Source: CAIWHR01 sp963741355 (lineage in GTDB: Bacteria; Pseudomonadota; Gammaproteobacteria; Burkholderiales; Casimicrobiaceae). From it: a stretch of 64,000 nt of DNA. The notes under the pieces were generated by a model. The model worked only from the letters and a program-made list of their open reading frames with translations. It had not been told where the DNA came from and made no database searches. Location: the NCBI GenBank assembly GCA_963741355.1, contig CAVUIG010000004.1:1-64000 (forward strand). Reading direction: 5' to 3'. The stretch's first letter is position 1; each line of letters begins with the position of its first letter. This document shows positions 47,901 through 56,275 of this stretch, piece after piece. The position numbers were made by a program, and so were the translations under genes.

Positions 47901-50860
47901 GGGGCGATCCACATGGACCTGATCGAACGCGAAAGCGCAGAGCGGGAGGGCGCATCGTCGAGGCCGCGTGGATCTGGTTCGTCGCCCGCCGATGGGCTCC
48001 ATTCGAGGAGCCCGCGATGCGTTACGAGCATGCGCCAGGCGGTGCGCGCGATCGCGTCGACGTTGACGGTCGCCTCGTATGGGAGGAATGCAAGCGTCAG
48101 CGCCGTTTGGACGGCGTGTCGGACCGCCACGTTGGCGATTGCGAAGACGTGCTGCGACAACACCACCTCGTCCGGCTTGCGCAAAAGGTCAAGAATGAAG
48201 GCGCTCGCACACGGAAGAAACAGGATCGCGATCACTGCCAGCGTCCACAGCCACGCATGCGGAAGCACGGTCCATCCGAGCAGCAACAGCAGCGTCAACG
48301 CCGCCGGGACGAGACTGCGCCGCAGATTGTCGAAGAGCTTCCACTGCGAAAGCACCGACAATGGATTTCTCAGGCGACGCTTGTCTGGACCCGGCACGAA
48401 CGACAGCAGCCACCCCGCCAGCTGCCAGTCGCCGCGAATCCAGCGGTGCCGGCGGTTTATGTCGGCGCCATAGGTCGACGGATGCTCCTCGTACAATTGC
48501 ACGTCACTCAACAGGCCTGAACGCGCGTAACAGCCCTCGAGAAGGTCGTGACTCAGGATCCGATTCTCGGGAAAGCGATCGTTGAGGGCACGCTCGAACG
48601 CGTCGACGTCGTATATCCCTTTGCCGATGAAGGAGCCCTCCCCGAAAAGATCCTGGTAAACGTCGGAGACGGCACGCGTATAAGGATCAATTCCCGGATC
48701 TCCCCCCTGCAAGCGCGCGAACCACGAGCGGTTTGCCCCAGGCAGGCTGATGCTCACGCGCGGTTGCAGAATCCCGTACCCTTCGGTTACCCGCTCCCGG
48801 CCTTTGTGCTGACCGGCGGCGAAGCGCGCACGGTTCAGCGGGTGCGCCATCACGCCGACAAACTGCCGCGCGGAATCGCGTGGAAGCTGCGTGTCGGTGT
48901 CAAGCGTGATCACGTATTGCACGCCCGACAGAACCTCCGTCTCGCCGACGACGAGCGAGAAGCGGTCTCTGCCGCCACCACGCAGGAACGCGTTCAGGGC
49001 GGCGAGCTTGCCGCGCTTGCGCTCGTAGCCCATCCATGTCCGTTCCTCAGGGTTCCAGAGGCGTGGGCGGTGAAACAGGAAGAATGTGTCGCCGAACGCA
49101 CCGCTATCGCCTGGGGTCGCGGTACGTGGATATTTCTCATTCAGGTCTTCGATTCGTCTTTGCGCAAGGGACAGGAGCGACGCGTCCGCCGGCAGAGTCT
49201 CCGCGGGCGCATCCTGAAAATCGGTCAGCAGCGCAAAATGCAGATGATCATCCCGATTGGCGAGGAACCGGACCTCCAGCGCCTCGACCAGCCCCTCGAT
49301 ATTTTCGGCGCAGGTGAGCAGCGTCGGGATTACCACCAGCGTGCGTGCTTGCGGCGGGAGTCCCTTGGAAAAGTCCATTCGCGGCAATGTGAGCGGCGCC
49401 ACGAACAGTGGCGCCAGCCAGTTCACCAACCCCACCGCCAGTTGGCTGGTGGCCAGGAGCAACAGGATTCCGACCGTCACGAGCAGTCCATCGGCAACCC
49501 CGTCGCGGTAAGCCGCCGCCAACATTGCCGCGGTGACGGCCGCCGTGATCGCCGCTATCGCTCCGAGATACAGCAGCAAAGGAATCCGTCGCCCCGTCCT
49601 GCGGAGAACCTCGGCAAGAGACAGACGCACCATTGCCGATCGTTCCAGACGCGGCCGGCCCTTGTCGACCAGATAGAACCCGACGTGAGCTACCCGATCG
49701 TCGTCGCCGCTCATGCCGGCCACGCCGGCGGTGCGATCGTGTGCCAGCTGGATTGCCTTGCGCGCCACCTCGCTCTCGGACAGGTGGCTCCCTTTCGCGA
49801 TCTCCTCGACGACGTGCCGGTAACGGTCGCGAGTCGCGAAGTCCATCCTGCCGTAGAGCCCGCCCGGATCTTCCCGCAGCTTCTGCTCGACAACGCTCAT
49901 CGTCTCGACGAACTCGCGCCAGTCCATCGCGCCAAGGAAGCGAAGGCTACCGATCGTGTTGCTGATCGAAACCTGGTTGCCGGCCTGTTCCTGCGTTTCC
50001 GATTGCACCAGCTGCTCGATCGAGAAGCCGGATTCGGAAAGACGCTGCTCGATCCACGTGAGCGGCAGCGCCAGCGCGGCACTCTGTCCCTGCAACCGCC
50101 GCGCCAGTTCAGCGACAAACGAACTTGCCATCGGCGGGTTCGACCGCGCCATGTCCGCAATCACAAGAATGAGGTTCTTGGGATCATTCTCGGCGACGTC
50201 CATCATCTGGTCGGCCCACGCGGTGGCCCGGTTGCGATCGATCGTTCCGGCGGCAATCCGTACCCCGACGCGGCGGAGATTCTCGATAAGCGCCAATCGC
50301 AGCATGATGGGGATCGCCCACAGCTCACCGACCTTGAGCGGGGTCACCGTCTGATACGCCGCGACGAAACGCGAAAGACCCTCGGCATCGACCCGGCCAT
50401 CGCCATGCGAGATCGCCTCGAGCGCGAGGTCGTATACGCGCGGAAGTTTTGCGGAAGGTCCGTTCGCCAATCGGGGAAGCTCGCGGCTGTACCCCTTGGG
50501 CAAATGCCGCTTGGCCGTGCGGATCTGCTCTTCGATCAGATAGAAATTGTCGAGCAGCCACTCCGAAGCGGGCGAAACGCGATCATTCGCCGTGACCGCC
50601 GCGGTCAGCAGGTCGCACACTTCCACCAGGATTGCTTCGTTCTCCGCGAGCCGGGTCAGCAGGCGGTCGGAAGCGCGTCCCGGCGCCAACCTGTGCGCAG
50701 CGGCCAGGCTCTTGCCGTGCTGTTCCATCCGATCGGCGCTGAACAACTCCGATCGCAGCAGCGGTTCCTCGTCGGCGAATTTTCGGGGCGAGTCGGCACG
50801 ACCGAAGCGCGCCGTGATCTCGAGCAACCGTTCAAAGATTGTCCGTTCGCTCGCCTTCAA
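41939..50860 (-). CDS. ndvB: Cyclic beta-1,2-glucan synthase (GT84/GH94, NdvB-like)
   Basis: 2973 residues in one intact frame, the usual giant size. It starts at TTG with a GAAGGGA ribosome site. Order: N-terminal helical region (1 to about 415); two membrane spans (about 417-480); GT84 domain with ITLDTDTQLPRDSARQF (about 650) and INRRHRWIRGDWQLAGW (about 805); more spans (845-920); a glycoamylase-like region with LLSWSGSMFEYLMPLLV and ECGYNSVDANLNYQY (about 1460-1620); then GH94 phosphorylase parts including the acid residue in GSGDWNDGMNLVG (about 2640). It makes, elongates and closes periplasmic cyclic glucans that protect against low osmolarity and matter for host contact. The permease gene 58 bases upstream is probably co-transcribed. 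It has a 23-residue internal duplication near 1250-1295. Confidence 0.93.
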   Translation of the reverse strand: MKASERTIFERLLEITARFGRADSPRKFADEEPLLRSELFSADRMEQHGKSLAAAHRLAPGRASDRLLTRLAENEAILVEVCDLLTAAVTANDRVSPASEWLLDNFYLIEEQIRTAKRHLPKGYSRELPRLANGPSAKLPRVYDLALEAISHGDGRVDAEGLSRFVAAYQTVTPLKVGELWAIPIMLRLALIENLRRVGVRIAAGTIDRNRATAWADQMMDVAENDPKNLILVIADMARSNPPMASSFVAELARRLQGQSAALALPLTWIEQRLSESGFSIEQLVQSETQEQAGNQVSISNTIGSLRFLGAMDWREFVETMSVVEQKLREDPGGLYGRMDFATRDRYRHVVEEIAKGSHLSESEVARKAIQLAHDRTAGVAGMSGDDDRVAHVGFYLVDKGRPRLERSAMVRLSLAEVLRRTGRRIPLLLYLGAIAAITAAVTAAMLAAAYRDGVADGLLVTVGILLLLATSQLAVGLVNWLAPLFVAPLTLPRMDFSKGLPPQARTLVVIPTLLTCAENIEGLVEALEVRFLANRDDHLHFALLTDFQDAPAETLPADASLLSLAQRRIEDLNEKYPRTATPGDSGAFGDTFFLFHRPRLWNPEERTWMGYERKRGKLAALNAFLRGGGRDRFSLVVGETEVLSGVQYVITLDTDTQLPRDSARQFVGVMAHPLNRARFAAGQHKGRERVTEGYGILQPRVSISLPGANRSWFARLQGGDPGIDPYTRAVSDVYQDLFGEGSFIGKGIYDVDAFERALNDRFPENRILSHDLLEGCYARSGLLSDVQLYEEHPSTYGADINRRHRWIRGDWQLAGWLLSFVPGPDKRRLRNPLSVLSQWKLFDNLRRSLVPAALTLLLLLGWTVLPHAWLWTLAVIAILFLPCASAFILDLLRKPDEVVLSQHVFAIANVAVRHAVQTALTLAFLPYEATVNVDAIARTAWRMLVTHRGLLEWSPSAGDEPDPRGLDDAPSRSALSRSIRSMWIAPVIGAAAAILLTVSAPSALVTATPILLLWFVSPGIAWWISRPLARREARLTMDQTVFLRKLARRTWGFFETLVGPDDHWLPPDNLQEQPVANLAHRTSPTNMGLALLANLAAYDFGYVAAGQLIARTANSMRTMESMERHEGHFYNWYDTQSLKPQLPLYVSSVDSGNLAGHLMTLRSGLLELADARILDARWFEGLGDTLRILIETVGGTVPPSLVHLQRDLDTAYDSRLATVAEARQWLDRLGAGVAEVAVKLSGDPDPGSSSASAAASETIFWTDALVRQSRDGSASAAASETIFWTDALVRQCRAMQDELAFLAPWGALPAAPSGLGDLVGSREIPTLRELAALEAELLPAIERRRHAGASPAESTWLDELGRAASEASHRATERMAEIERLVLLGDELARMEYGFLYDSGRHLLAIGYNVGERRCDPSYYDLLASEARFCSFVGISQGRLPQENWFALGRLLTTAGGQSVLLSWSGSMFEYLMPLLVMPTYDNTLLDQAYRVTVERQIAYGKQRGVPWGISECGYNSVDANLNYQYRAFGVPGLGLKRGLAEDLVIAPYASALALMVAPEESCLNLQRLAAGGLAGRFGLYEAIDYTPARMQRGQTSAIVRSFMSHHQGMILLSLAHLLLDRPMQKRFESDPIFKATLLLLQERIPKTAALYSQPAELSAIAGISGGAEAPVRVLGSPDTPIPEVQLLSNGRYHVMVTNAGGGSSRWKDLAVTRWREDTTCDNWGTFCYIRDVATGDFWSTAYQPTRKRPAHYEAIFTEARAEFRRRDNDFESHTEIVVSPEDDIELRRLRITNRSRTRRTIDVTSYAEIAIASPAADALHPAFSNLFVQTEIIPQRQAILCTRRPRSREEHPPWMFHLMALHGADAADVSYETDRMQFIGRGRTVAAPKAMTDAGPLSGNQGSVLDPVVAIRHRMTLEPQQTATINIAFGMAETRDAALDLVGKYQDRHLADRVFDLAGTHSWVTLRQINATESDAQLYARLAGSVIYANASLRAEAGILVRNRRGQSGLWSYAISGDLPIVLLQIGDADNIDLVRRLVQAHAYWRLKGLAVDLVIWNEDRGGYRQVLQDQIMGLIAAGVEAHVIDRPGGIFVRRGEQISDEDRILLQSVARAIITDRKGSLVEQVNARGPAEVRVPRLAATRIHRRETAPAQLAARELILDNGLGGFTRDGREYVITTLEGQVTPAPWSNVLANPNFGTVISESGLAYTWSENAHEFRLTPWQNDPVSDASGEAFYLRDEESGHFWSPAPLPSRGTGAYVARHGFGYSVFEHHQDGISSELWVYVAIDASVKFSVLKVRNSSGRSRRLSATGYVEWVLGDLRPKTAMHVITEIEARSGALVARNSYNTEFPDRVAFFDVDDTTRSVSGDRAEFLGRNGVLGNPAALARTRLSGKVGAALDPCAAIQVPFDLADGQEREIAFRLGVGRDAADAANLVQRFRGSEATHGALDAVHTHWKRTLGAVQVDTPDAALNVLANGWLLYQTVACRLWGRSGYYQSGGAFGFRDQLQDAMALVHAEPALLREHLIRCAGRQFAEGDVQHWWHPPSGRGVRTRCSDDYLWLPLATARYVKATGDTGVLDEAVHFLEGRPVNARDDSYYDLPGRSGESASVYQHCVRAIMHGLQYGAHGLPLMGSGDWNDGMNLVGIKGTGESVWLGFFLCAVLKQFAEIAQIKGDSPFVERCNAEETSLRQNLEQHGWDGEWYRRAYFDDGTPLGSASNIECRIDSIVQSWSVLSGAGDAKRSRMAMNAVDTRLVRRDQALVQLLDPPFDRSDLDPGYIRGYAPGVRENGGQYTHGAIWAAMAFAELGDRARAWELTAMINPVNHSRTAEGAATYKVEPYVAAADVYALAPHTGRGGWTWYTGSAGWMYRLIVESLLGLRLDVDRLHFAPCLPPEWKEFKLHYRHGEATYHITVRQLAAQDEGEPDAAGVTLDGVAQTGHSILLERDRREHEVEVRVSLGIAKPALVTA
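46984..47112 (-). repeat. 69-base tandem duplication inside the glucan synthase gene
   Basis: Sixty identical bases recur with a period of 69 (46984 and 47053). The period is a multiple of three, so the frame holds and the protein carries the block SASAAASETIFWTDALVRQ twice in a row. Only the nine-base spacer differs. The lack of any divergence shows it is recent or an assembly artefact. Confidence 0.85.
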
Positions 50861-50918
50861 TTCGGGATTTCCCTTCTTCTTGAAAATTCCACGAAAGGAC
50901 GTGGATCCCTGCGGCCGT

Positions 50919-52087
50919 CTAGTCCCCGAGCATTTCGGCTATGCGGGTGCAACTGTTCCACGTGTTGCGAAACGACCTTGACGATGACGATGATGGGGAT
51001 GCTGAGCAGCATCCCCCAGACGCCCCAAAGCCAGCCCCAGAAAAGCAGCGAAATGAACACGGCCGCCGAATTCATGTTGGCGATTCGTCCGACCATCCAG
51101 GTGGTCACGAAAGTTCCGACGACGGTGGCGATCGCCAGCGACATGCAGGCGATCAGAAACGCGGTCGGGAACGATTCGAATTGCATGAACGCGGCCATTC
51201 CCACCGCCGCCGCAGTGACGCCGGGACCGAGGTAAGGAATGATGTGCAGAAGCCCGGCGGCGGCGGCCCAGGCTCCCGCGTTCTCGAGACCGATCCAGCT
51301 GAACGCTATCCAACTGAGCAATCCGACGAGCAGGTTTGTTGTCAGCAGCATGAGCATGTATTTCTGGATCGAGGCGTTGATGTCGTCGAGGATGTTGAAC
51401 CGTAATCTTCCTCTTCGAAAGCGACGGCCCCGTCAGGCGGACCAGCTTCCGCTTGAACGTATCACCGCCGAGCAGCAGGAAGAAGACCAGGAAGACGACC
51501 ATCGCCGCCTGGCCCATGGCGCCGATCGCGCCCATCGAATTCTCCCAAAGGAAGCTGCCGATCCGAAACTTCGGCTTGTCGACGATGACATGAGTTGCAG
51601 GCTGGGCTGGGACGACGGGTCCACCGGCCGCCTTGGTCGTCGCCTTCTCCACTTCGGTCGCCGCGTTCTGCATTTTCTGCATGTTGCCGATTTGGCTGAT
51701 CTGCATGTGCTCGAGACCGGTGGCGAATTTGGTCGCCGCTTGCGGCAGTTGCTCGACGATCGTCTGCATCTGCCCCGCAACGAATAGGTGCCGACGATGA
51801 GCGCGCCGATCACGCTCGCCATCACGAACGACAGTGCCCAGGACGCGGGGGACCCTGATCGCCTCGAGCCATCCGACGAGCGGATTCAGCGTATAGGCAA
51901 TGACGATGCCGAGCAGCAGCGGCACCACGAAGGCCTGCGCCCACGACAGTGCGAAGACGGCCGCGAGCGCCGCCAGGATTCCCAGCGCAAGGCCTCTCGC
52001 GTCGATTTGCGCCCGCGTCGCGGGAAGAGTGACGTGCGCCGCGTCCGAGTTGCGCTCCCGGCTTCGCGGCGGGACGCACCGGACCAA
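50919..52087 (-). CDS. AI-2E/PerM-family permease (four indels)
   Basis: About 388 residues. N-terminal spans (LALGILAALAAVFALSWAQA, VVPLLLGIVIAYTLNPLVGW), a soluble middle (MQTIVEQLPQAATKFATGLE), then the diagnostic C-terminal half: INASIQKYMLMLLTTNLLVG, WAAAAGLLHIIPYLGPGVTA and the terminal LWGVWGMLLSIPIIVIVKVV. Indels near 51780, 51795 and 51410 split the gene, and one extra base near 50935 hides the true end HPIAEMLGD. The family includes AI-2 exporters and Na/H antiporter-like proteins; the substrate here is unknown. It precedes the glucan synthase gene by 58 bases. Confidence 0.8.
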
Positions 52088-52603
52088 TGGTGTCCGATCT
52101 TTATGGGCATGGCTGCGGGATTCATGGCGTTTTCAAGGGCGTGATTGACGCGGATCGGGACCGTACGCCGGGCAAGATGGCCCGCGGATGCGAACCGGCA
52201 GGGAGAAGCATTACCGACGGAGCCACCCGCCGGCTCGCTTCCGCGCACGCCGGCGCAAGGCGCCAACCCAGCCAGACTAGCAATAACCGGCTCGAGTGTC
52301 CGTCCGCTAGCGCACACAGCGTCGGAACGGCGTCTTCGCTCACTTGCGCATTCGCGGAACGGCGAGCGCCGATCATGGCAGTTCCCGGACCGACGCGGTG
52401 TGCGTTGGCGAACAGACGATGAATGGCAATTCGCCCAATCTTCAATCAGGTCTCGGCGTCGCATCATGCGTGATGTCGCGGTCGCATTGCGACGATGCCC
52501 GACGCGCGGGATCGAGTCGGTACCGGACACCTTCATCCAGCCGGCGCAGAAGGCTTGCGTCAGGCATTGACCGGGAAGATCGAACAACGAAAAGGTGCAT
52601 TCC
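52088..52603. other. Intergenic region, divergent
   Basis: About 515 bases between the leftward permease gene and the rightward small membrane protein gene. Several short frames exist on both strands, but none has convincing protein text or a ribosome site. Promoters for both sides should lie here; I could not pick out clear -35/-10 pairs. Confidence 0.4.
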
Positions 52604-52780
52604 ATGCTGTATACGCTCGCGGTCGTTCTGGTCGTCCTTTGGCTTCTCGGCCTCGTCACCTCGTACACCATGGGTGGCTTCATCCACATCCTGCTGGTGA
52701 TCGCCGTCATCATGATCCTGGTGAACCTCATCAGCGGTACGACGCTCGTTTTGACGTCCTGGCAGATCCCGGGCGCGTGA
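52604..52780 (+). CDS. lmo0937-type small membrane protein
   Basis: 58 residues with two helices (LYTLAVVLVVLWLLGLVTSY and GGFIHILLVIAVIMILVNLI). The pattern LWLLGLVTSYTMGGFIHILL is the hallmark of the lmo0937 family, tiny membrane proteins common near stress genes. The last ten residues are longer than usual and may reflect an indel. The ATG at 52604 begins the hydrophobic text. Function unknown. Confidence 0.8.
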   Translation: MLYTLAVVLVVLWLLGLVTSYTMGGFIHILLVIAVIMILVNLISGTTLVLTSWQIPGA

Positions 52781-52943
52781 TCGCGACGAGGTCGCCAACG
52801 CCCGCCGCGGCGGCCTGCGATTTCGACGCGTCCGGCGTGCGCGTCATTCGATCGCCTTCGCGGGTCGCGATCGCTAGAGCGCGGATTTCGTACGCTCGAC
52901 TGCGCGAGCGCAGACAGATGAACGAAATCAAATCGAAAGGTCA

Positions 52944-53299
52944 ATGCACATGCAAACGACAGGATTGGTGAGGGACGCCGAAGGTGATCGGATCAGCGCC
53001 GACAAGCTGATGGCCGATCTCAAAGTACTCGCCGCCGACGTGGCGCAGCTCCGTCAGGCGACTGCCAGCCGGACCGGGCAAAGAATCGCGCAAGTCCGCA
53101 CCAGGGCGGAAGAATCGCTGAAAGCCGCCGGCGTTCGCGTCGCGGAATTGCAGCAAGTCGCTCTCGCAAGGTCCCGGGCGGCGGGACAGGCAACCGACGA
53201 CTATGTCCGCGCCAATCCCTGGCAGGTCGTGGCCATCTCCGCCGTCATGGGCTTGATGCTTGGCCTCTGCTCGCGCGAGGCCGGGACTCGGATTCATAG
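52944..53299 (+). CDS. DUF883/ElaB-like membrane-anchored protein (one frameshift)
   Basis: About 118 residues. A helical, charged N-terminal part (DKLMADLKVLAADVAQLRQA, RTRAEESLKAAGVRVAELQQ) ends in the conserved block YVRANPWQVVAISAVMGLML and a C-terminal membrane helix. One missing C near 53270 hides the family ending GLLLARGRDSDS; as written the frame runs on to 53426. ElaB/YqjD-like proteins sit in the inner membrane and bind ribosomes in stationary phase in E. coli. It belongs to the stress cluster here. Confidence 0.78.
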
Positions 53300-53489
53300 C
53301 GTCCAGCCACTAACCGCCTCTACACGAGACATTCTCTCATCAACGCGGGTCATTGCCGCCTGCGTAAGGTTCGTATCGGGTGAAGGTGCGCGCTCAAGTC
53401 GCTCAAGTGATTGCCAACGCAAGTGAATCTGAAAGGCGGCGATGCCGCGTCTCGGCGCGTGGCGAGCCATCGCAGCAAAAGGAAGAGAC

Positions 53490-53864
53490 ATGGAATCGTT
53501 TCTGATCATGAAGACGGCCTCCTGCCTGTTGGCCGTCGCGGCCCTCGGCGGTCTGACCATGGCCGGCATGCGTTTTGCCGGCAAGCCACAGCCGCCTCCA
53601 TGGCTCGCGATGCTCCACGGCTTTCTGGCTGCGGCCGCAGTGACTCTGCTGCTGTACGCCTATCTCACGGTCGGGCTGCCGGCGCTTGCAGGCTGGGCGT
53701 TGTTGCTGTTCCTCGTCGCGGCTGCGGGCGGAGCGTTCCTGAATCTCAATTACCACTGGAAGATGCAACCCCTGCCGATGGGCTTGATCGTCGGTCATGC
53801 CGGCATAGCCGTGATCGGCTTCGTGCTTCTGCTCGCGGCGACCTGGTCGGCCAGCCAAGCCTGA
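53490..53864 (+). CDS. Four-span membrane protein of unknown function
   Basis: 124 residues, intact. The ATG at 53490 has an AAGGAAGAG ribosome site. Four hydrophobic helices are visible (MKTASCLLAVAALGGLTMAG, WLAMLHGFLAAAAVTLLLYA, LAGWALLLFLVAAAGGAFLN, GLIVGHAGIAVIGFVLLLAA) with a conserved-looking His in each of two of them. I do not recognise a named family. It lies just before the superoxide dismutase gene on the same strand, 78 bases apart. Confidence 0.6.
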   Translation: MESFLIMKTASCLLAVAALGGLTMAGMRFAGKPQPPPWLAMLHGFLAAAAVTLLLYAYLTVGLPALAGWALLLFLVAAAGGAFLNLNYHWKMQPLPMGLIVGHAGIAVIGFVLLLAATWSASQA

Positions 53865-53942
53865 GAAATCCGGTACTCGAATTCGTCGGTCCGTGCCGCA
53901 AGGTGACGCGGGCTCCAACAGCGAAACACTGAAGGCAATCCA

Positions 53943-54569
53943 ATGAACGAAATCGCCACGATCGAAAAGACAGCTCTGCATGTTCTGCCCCCCCTTCCCT
54001 ATCCGGAAAACGCGCTTGATCCGGTGATCTCTCCCAGGACCGTGGGTTTGCACTATGGCAAGCACAACAAAGGGTACGTCGACACGTTGAACAAGCTGGT
54101 GGCCGGGACGGATCTCGCGGATCTGTCGCTGGAGGCGCTCATCGCCGCCACCGCCGGCAAAGCGGACAAGGCGGAGGTCTTCAACAATGCGGCGCAGGCG
54201 TGGAACCACGCGTTTTACTGGCGCAGCCTGAGGCCGATTGGCGGCGGCGAGCCCCCCGCGGCACTCAAGCAGAAGATCGAGACGGCGTTCGGAAGCTCTC
54301 GATGCGTGCAAGACAGGCGCTGGCGACAGCAGCGACGGCCCAGTTCGGCAGCGGTTGGGCGTGGCTCGTCCAGGACGCCGGCGACGCTCAAAGTGATCAA
54401 GACCGGCAATGCGGGAACGCCACTCACCAAGGGCGTGAAGCCGCTACTGGCCATCGACGTCTGGGAGCACGCCTATTACCTCGATTATCAGAATCGTCGG
54501 GCAGATCACGTGAATGCGGTACTCGACAAGCTGATCAACTGGGACTTTGCCGCCGGCAATCTCGGTTAG
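53943..54569 (+). CDS. sodB: Fe/Mn superoxide dismutase (three insertions in the middle)
   Basis: Removes superoxide. N-terminal LPPLPYPENALDPVISPRTV and the ligand helix HYGKHNKGYVDTLN supply the first His; NNAAQAWNHAFYWRSL the second; and DVWEHAYYLDYQNRRADHVN the Asp and third His. Three single-base insertions (near 54297, 54325 and 54385) scramble about 30 residues between them. Because there are three, the frame reopens, so the gene looks intact at 208 residues. Correcting them gives SLDACKTALATAATAQFGSG, WAWLV and TLKVIKTGN, as in SodB (207 residues). The WAWL text and spacing lean towards the iron type. Confidence 0.9.
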   Translation: MNEIATIEKTALHVLPPLPYPENALDPVISPRTVGLHYGKHNKGYVDTLNKLVAGTDLADLSLEALIAATAGKADKAEVFNNAAQAWNHAFYWRSLRPIGGGEPPAALKQKIETAFGSSRCVQDRRWRQQRRPSSAAVGRGSSRTPATLKVIKTGNAGTPLTKGVKPLLAIDVWEHAYYLDYQNRRADHVNAVLDKLINWDFAAGNLG

Positions 54570-54746
54570 TCCATCCAGCATATAGCGGCGAGTGGAATGG
54601 CAACTATCCTGACCGTGGAATGCGTGTGTCAGCGTACCGACGCGATTCTGCAGCAGGCGCATCGTCGAAGCTCGTGGGAAGACCTGCCCCTCATGCCGAG
54701 GGCTCATCCCTTCCAATATCGAATTTGAACCAACGGGAAAAATGAC

Positions 54747-55354
54747 ATGAACAAGAAACTGATGTTTGCAATGTTTGCGGCCGCCGGGTTGGGCATCGCC
54801 GGCACCGCCGTGGCACAGAGTACGCGACGAAGACGGCCGCTGCTCCGATAACCAAGGACAGCTACGCCATGGCGAAAACCAACGCCGATGCGCAGTACAA
54901 GATCGACGCCGATGCGTGCTCGAAGATGAAGCGGCAATGCCAAGGACATCTGCGTCGCCGAAGCCAAGGGCAAGGAAAACATCTCCAAGGCCGACGCCGA
55001 AGCCGCCTACGAAAACACGCCCAAGGCCCGTGAAGCGCGCGCGTCGCGCACGCACAGGCTGCTTACGATGTCGCGATCGAGAAATGCGACGACCAGGCGG
55101 GCAACCGCAAGGACGTCTGCGTGAAGGAAGCGAAGGCCGAGCTCGTCAAGGGCAAGGCGAACGCCAAGGTCGACCGTGTCGCCGCCGTCACGAACAAGGA
55201 AGCCGCGACGAAGCAGGCCGATGCCCGCACCGAAGCGACTGCCGACAAGCGCGAAGCCGAATACAAGGTCGCGATCGAGAAGTGCGACGCCCTCGCCGGT
55301 GGCGCGAAGGACGTTTGCGTCAGCAACGCGAAGACGCAATTCGGCAAGTCCTGA
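54747..55354 (+). CDS. Exported protein with repeated Cys-Asp-Val-Cys motifs (frameshifted)
   Basis: About 202 residues. Signal peptide (LMFAMFAAAGLGIAGTAVAQ), then a helical, Lys/Ala-rich mature part with three copies of a Cys pair unit: ACSKMKGNAKDICVAEAKGK, EKCDDQAGNRKDVCVKEAKA and EKCDALAGGAKDVCVSNAKT. The units are separated by heptad-like AADKREAEYK text. Three indels (near 54830, 54930 and 55030) break the first half. The paired cysteines likely form disulfides in the periplasm. Family unknown to me. It ends just before a strong terminator. Confidence 0.6.
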
Positions 55355-55413
55355 ATCGAAGCAAGGCCTTCTGTCCGCGCGCGGTTGCGCGTGGCCTGAA
55401 GGATCGAGGAATG

Positions 55414-55442
55414 CGGCCGGGGTCAAACCTCCGGCCGTTTTT
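55414..55442 (+). terminator. Intrinsic terminator
   Basis: A stem cggccgg/ccggccg with a short inner bulge is followed directly by TTTTT on the plus strand. It lies 60 bases after the stop of the Cys-repeat protein gene and fits a rho-independent terminator. Confidence 0.75.
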
Positions 55443-55672
55443 CCGTCCTTCGGCGGAGATCGCACGCGCGTCAGATTGCCCTGCGACGTGCGGGGCCGGG
55501 AGGGAGGGCGTGCGCACCGCCTTCTGCATGCCTATCTGAAGCTTCCTGCCGCAAGGTTTCCGGGCGCCAACAGCTTCGGAGCCTGAGCGTGCTAGCACGC
55601 ATGTCGAGGCCGGCGATCGCCCGGCTCGGCTCGCCGCGCGCAACGGCATCGGCGAAGCGCGACGCGCCCTGC

Positions 55673-55934
55673 TCAATGGAACGTCGCGTCGTCGGCCGGG
55701 CCTTCGTGCCTGACATCGACCGGAAGCGTCGCCCGCGGTCCGGCGCGCGCGGCCACCATTGATGCGGGCCGCACGGATTCCGGTGTTGCCGAGCCGCACC
55801 TTTGGCAGCCGGATGAGAAAGCCATGCACGAGGCGTCGATGAGCGAACAGCGGCGGCGCGGCCGACACCAGTTTCGCCTTGCGTATCGCGCTTTTCCGCT
55901 TCGCCGGTTTCGCGCGGACATTCTTCTTGGCCAT
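55673..55934 (-). CDS. Small basic protein of unknown function (one frameshift)
   Basis: About 86 residues. It begins with a Lys/Arg-rich head (MAKKNVRAKPAKRKSAIRKA), continues LVHGFLIRLPKVRLGNTG and, after one extra base near 55750 is removed, ends RATLPVDVRHEGPADDATFH with a TGA. Third-position GC is high in both halves, supporting one coding unit. The basic head could bind nucleic acid, but no domain is recognised. Confidence 0.45.
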
Positions 55935-56275
55935 GGGAAGTGCTCCGTCGGGAGAGTGAAGCAGGCAATGCGAGGGCGCGGCCGATGCTAGCGACCGCGA
56001 TGAAGAAAAATCCGGCCGGGCCATCGAGGAGATAGACCCGGCCGGAGCCGATGGATGACGCGGGCCGTTGCGGCGGATCGCGATTTCCAGGGAGCAAGAC
56101 TACCCACGCAGCTTCGGGCACCGGGGACAGGGCGATCTGTGCGCCAGCGCACCTAAGTCAAACGGCGAATGGGGCGCTCCGGTCGCCGCCCGCCGAGCGG
56201 CGTCCACAAGACCGTCCGGGCACGCCGCGCGCACGGCCATCAGGCCAGGCGGGGCGCCCCACACACGTCGAGGCG
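55935..56275. other. Intergenic region with a terminator
   Basis: About 340 bases that hold the minus-strand terminator listed next and otherwise no convincing gene. Short frames here lack ribosome sites and recognisable protein text. Confidence 0.4.
56006..56046 (-). terminator. Strong intrinsic terminator, minus strand
   Basis: A perfect 10-bp stem (tccggccggg/cccggccgga, loop 16) is followed on the minus strand by TTTTTCTTC. It lies downstream of the 22-codon frame at 56276-56344 and so could end a short transcript from there. Confidence 0.75.

Noticed and set aside
52122..52445. 107-codon minus-strand frame upstream of the PerM gene
   Set aside because: No recognisable protein text or ribosome site; treated as non-coding.
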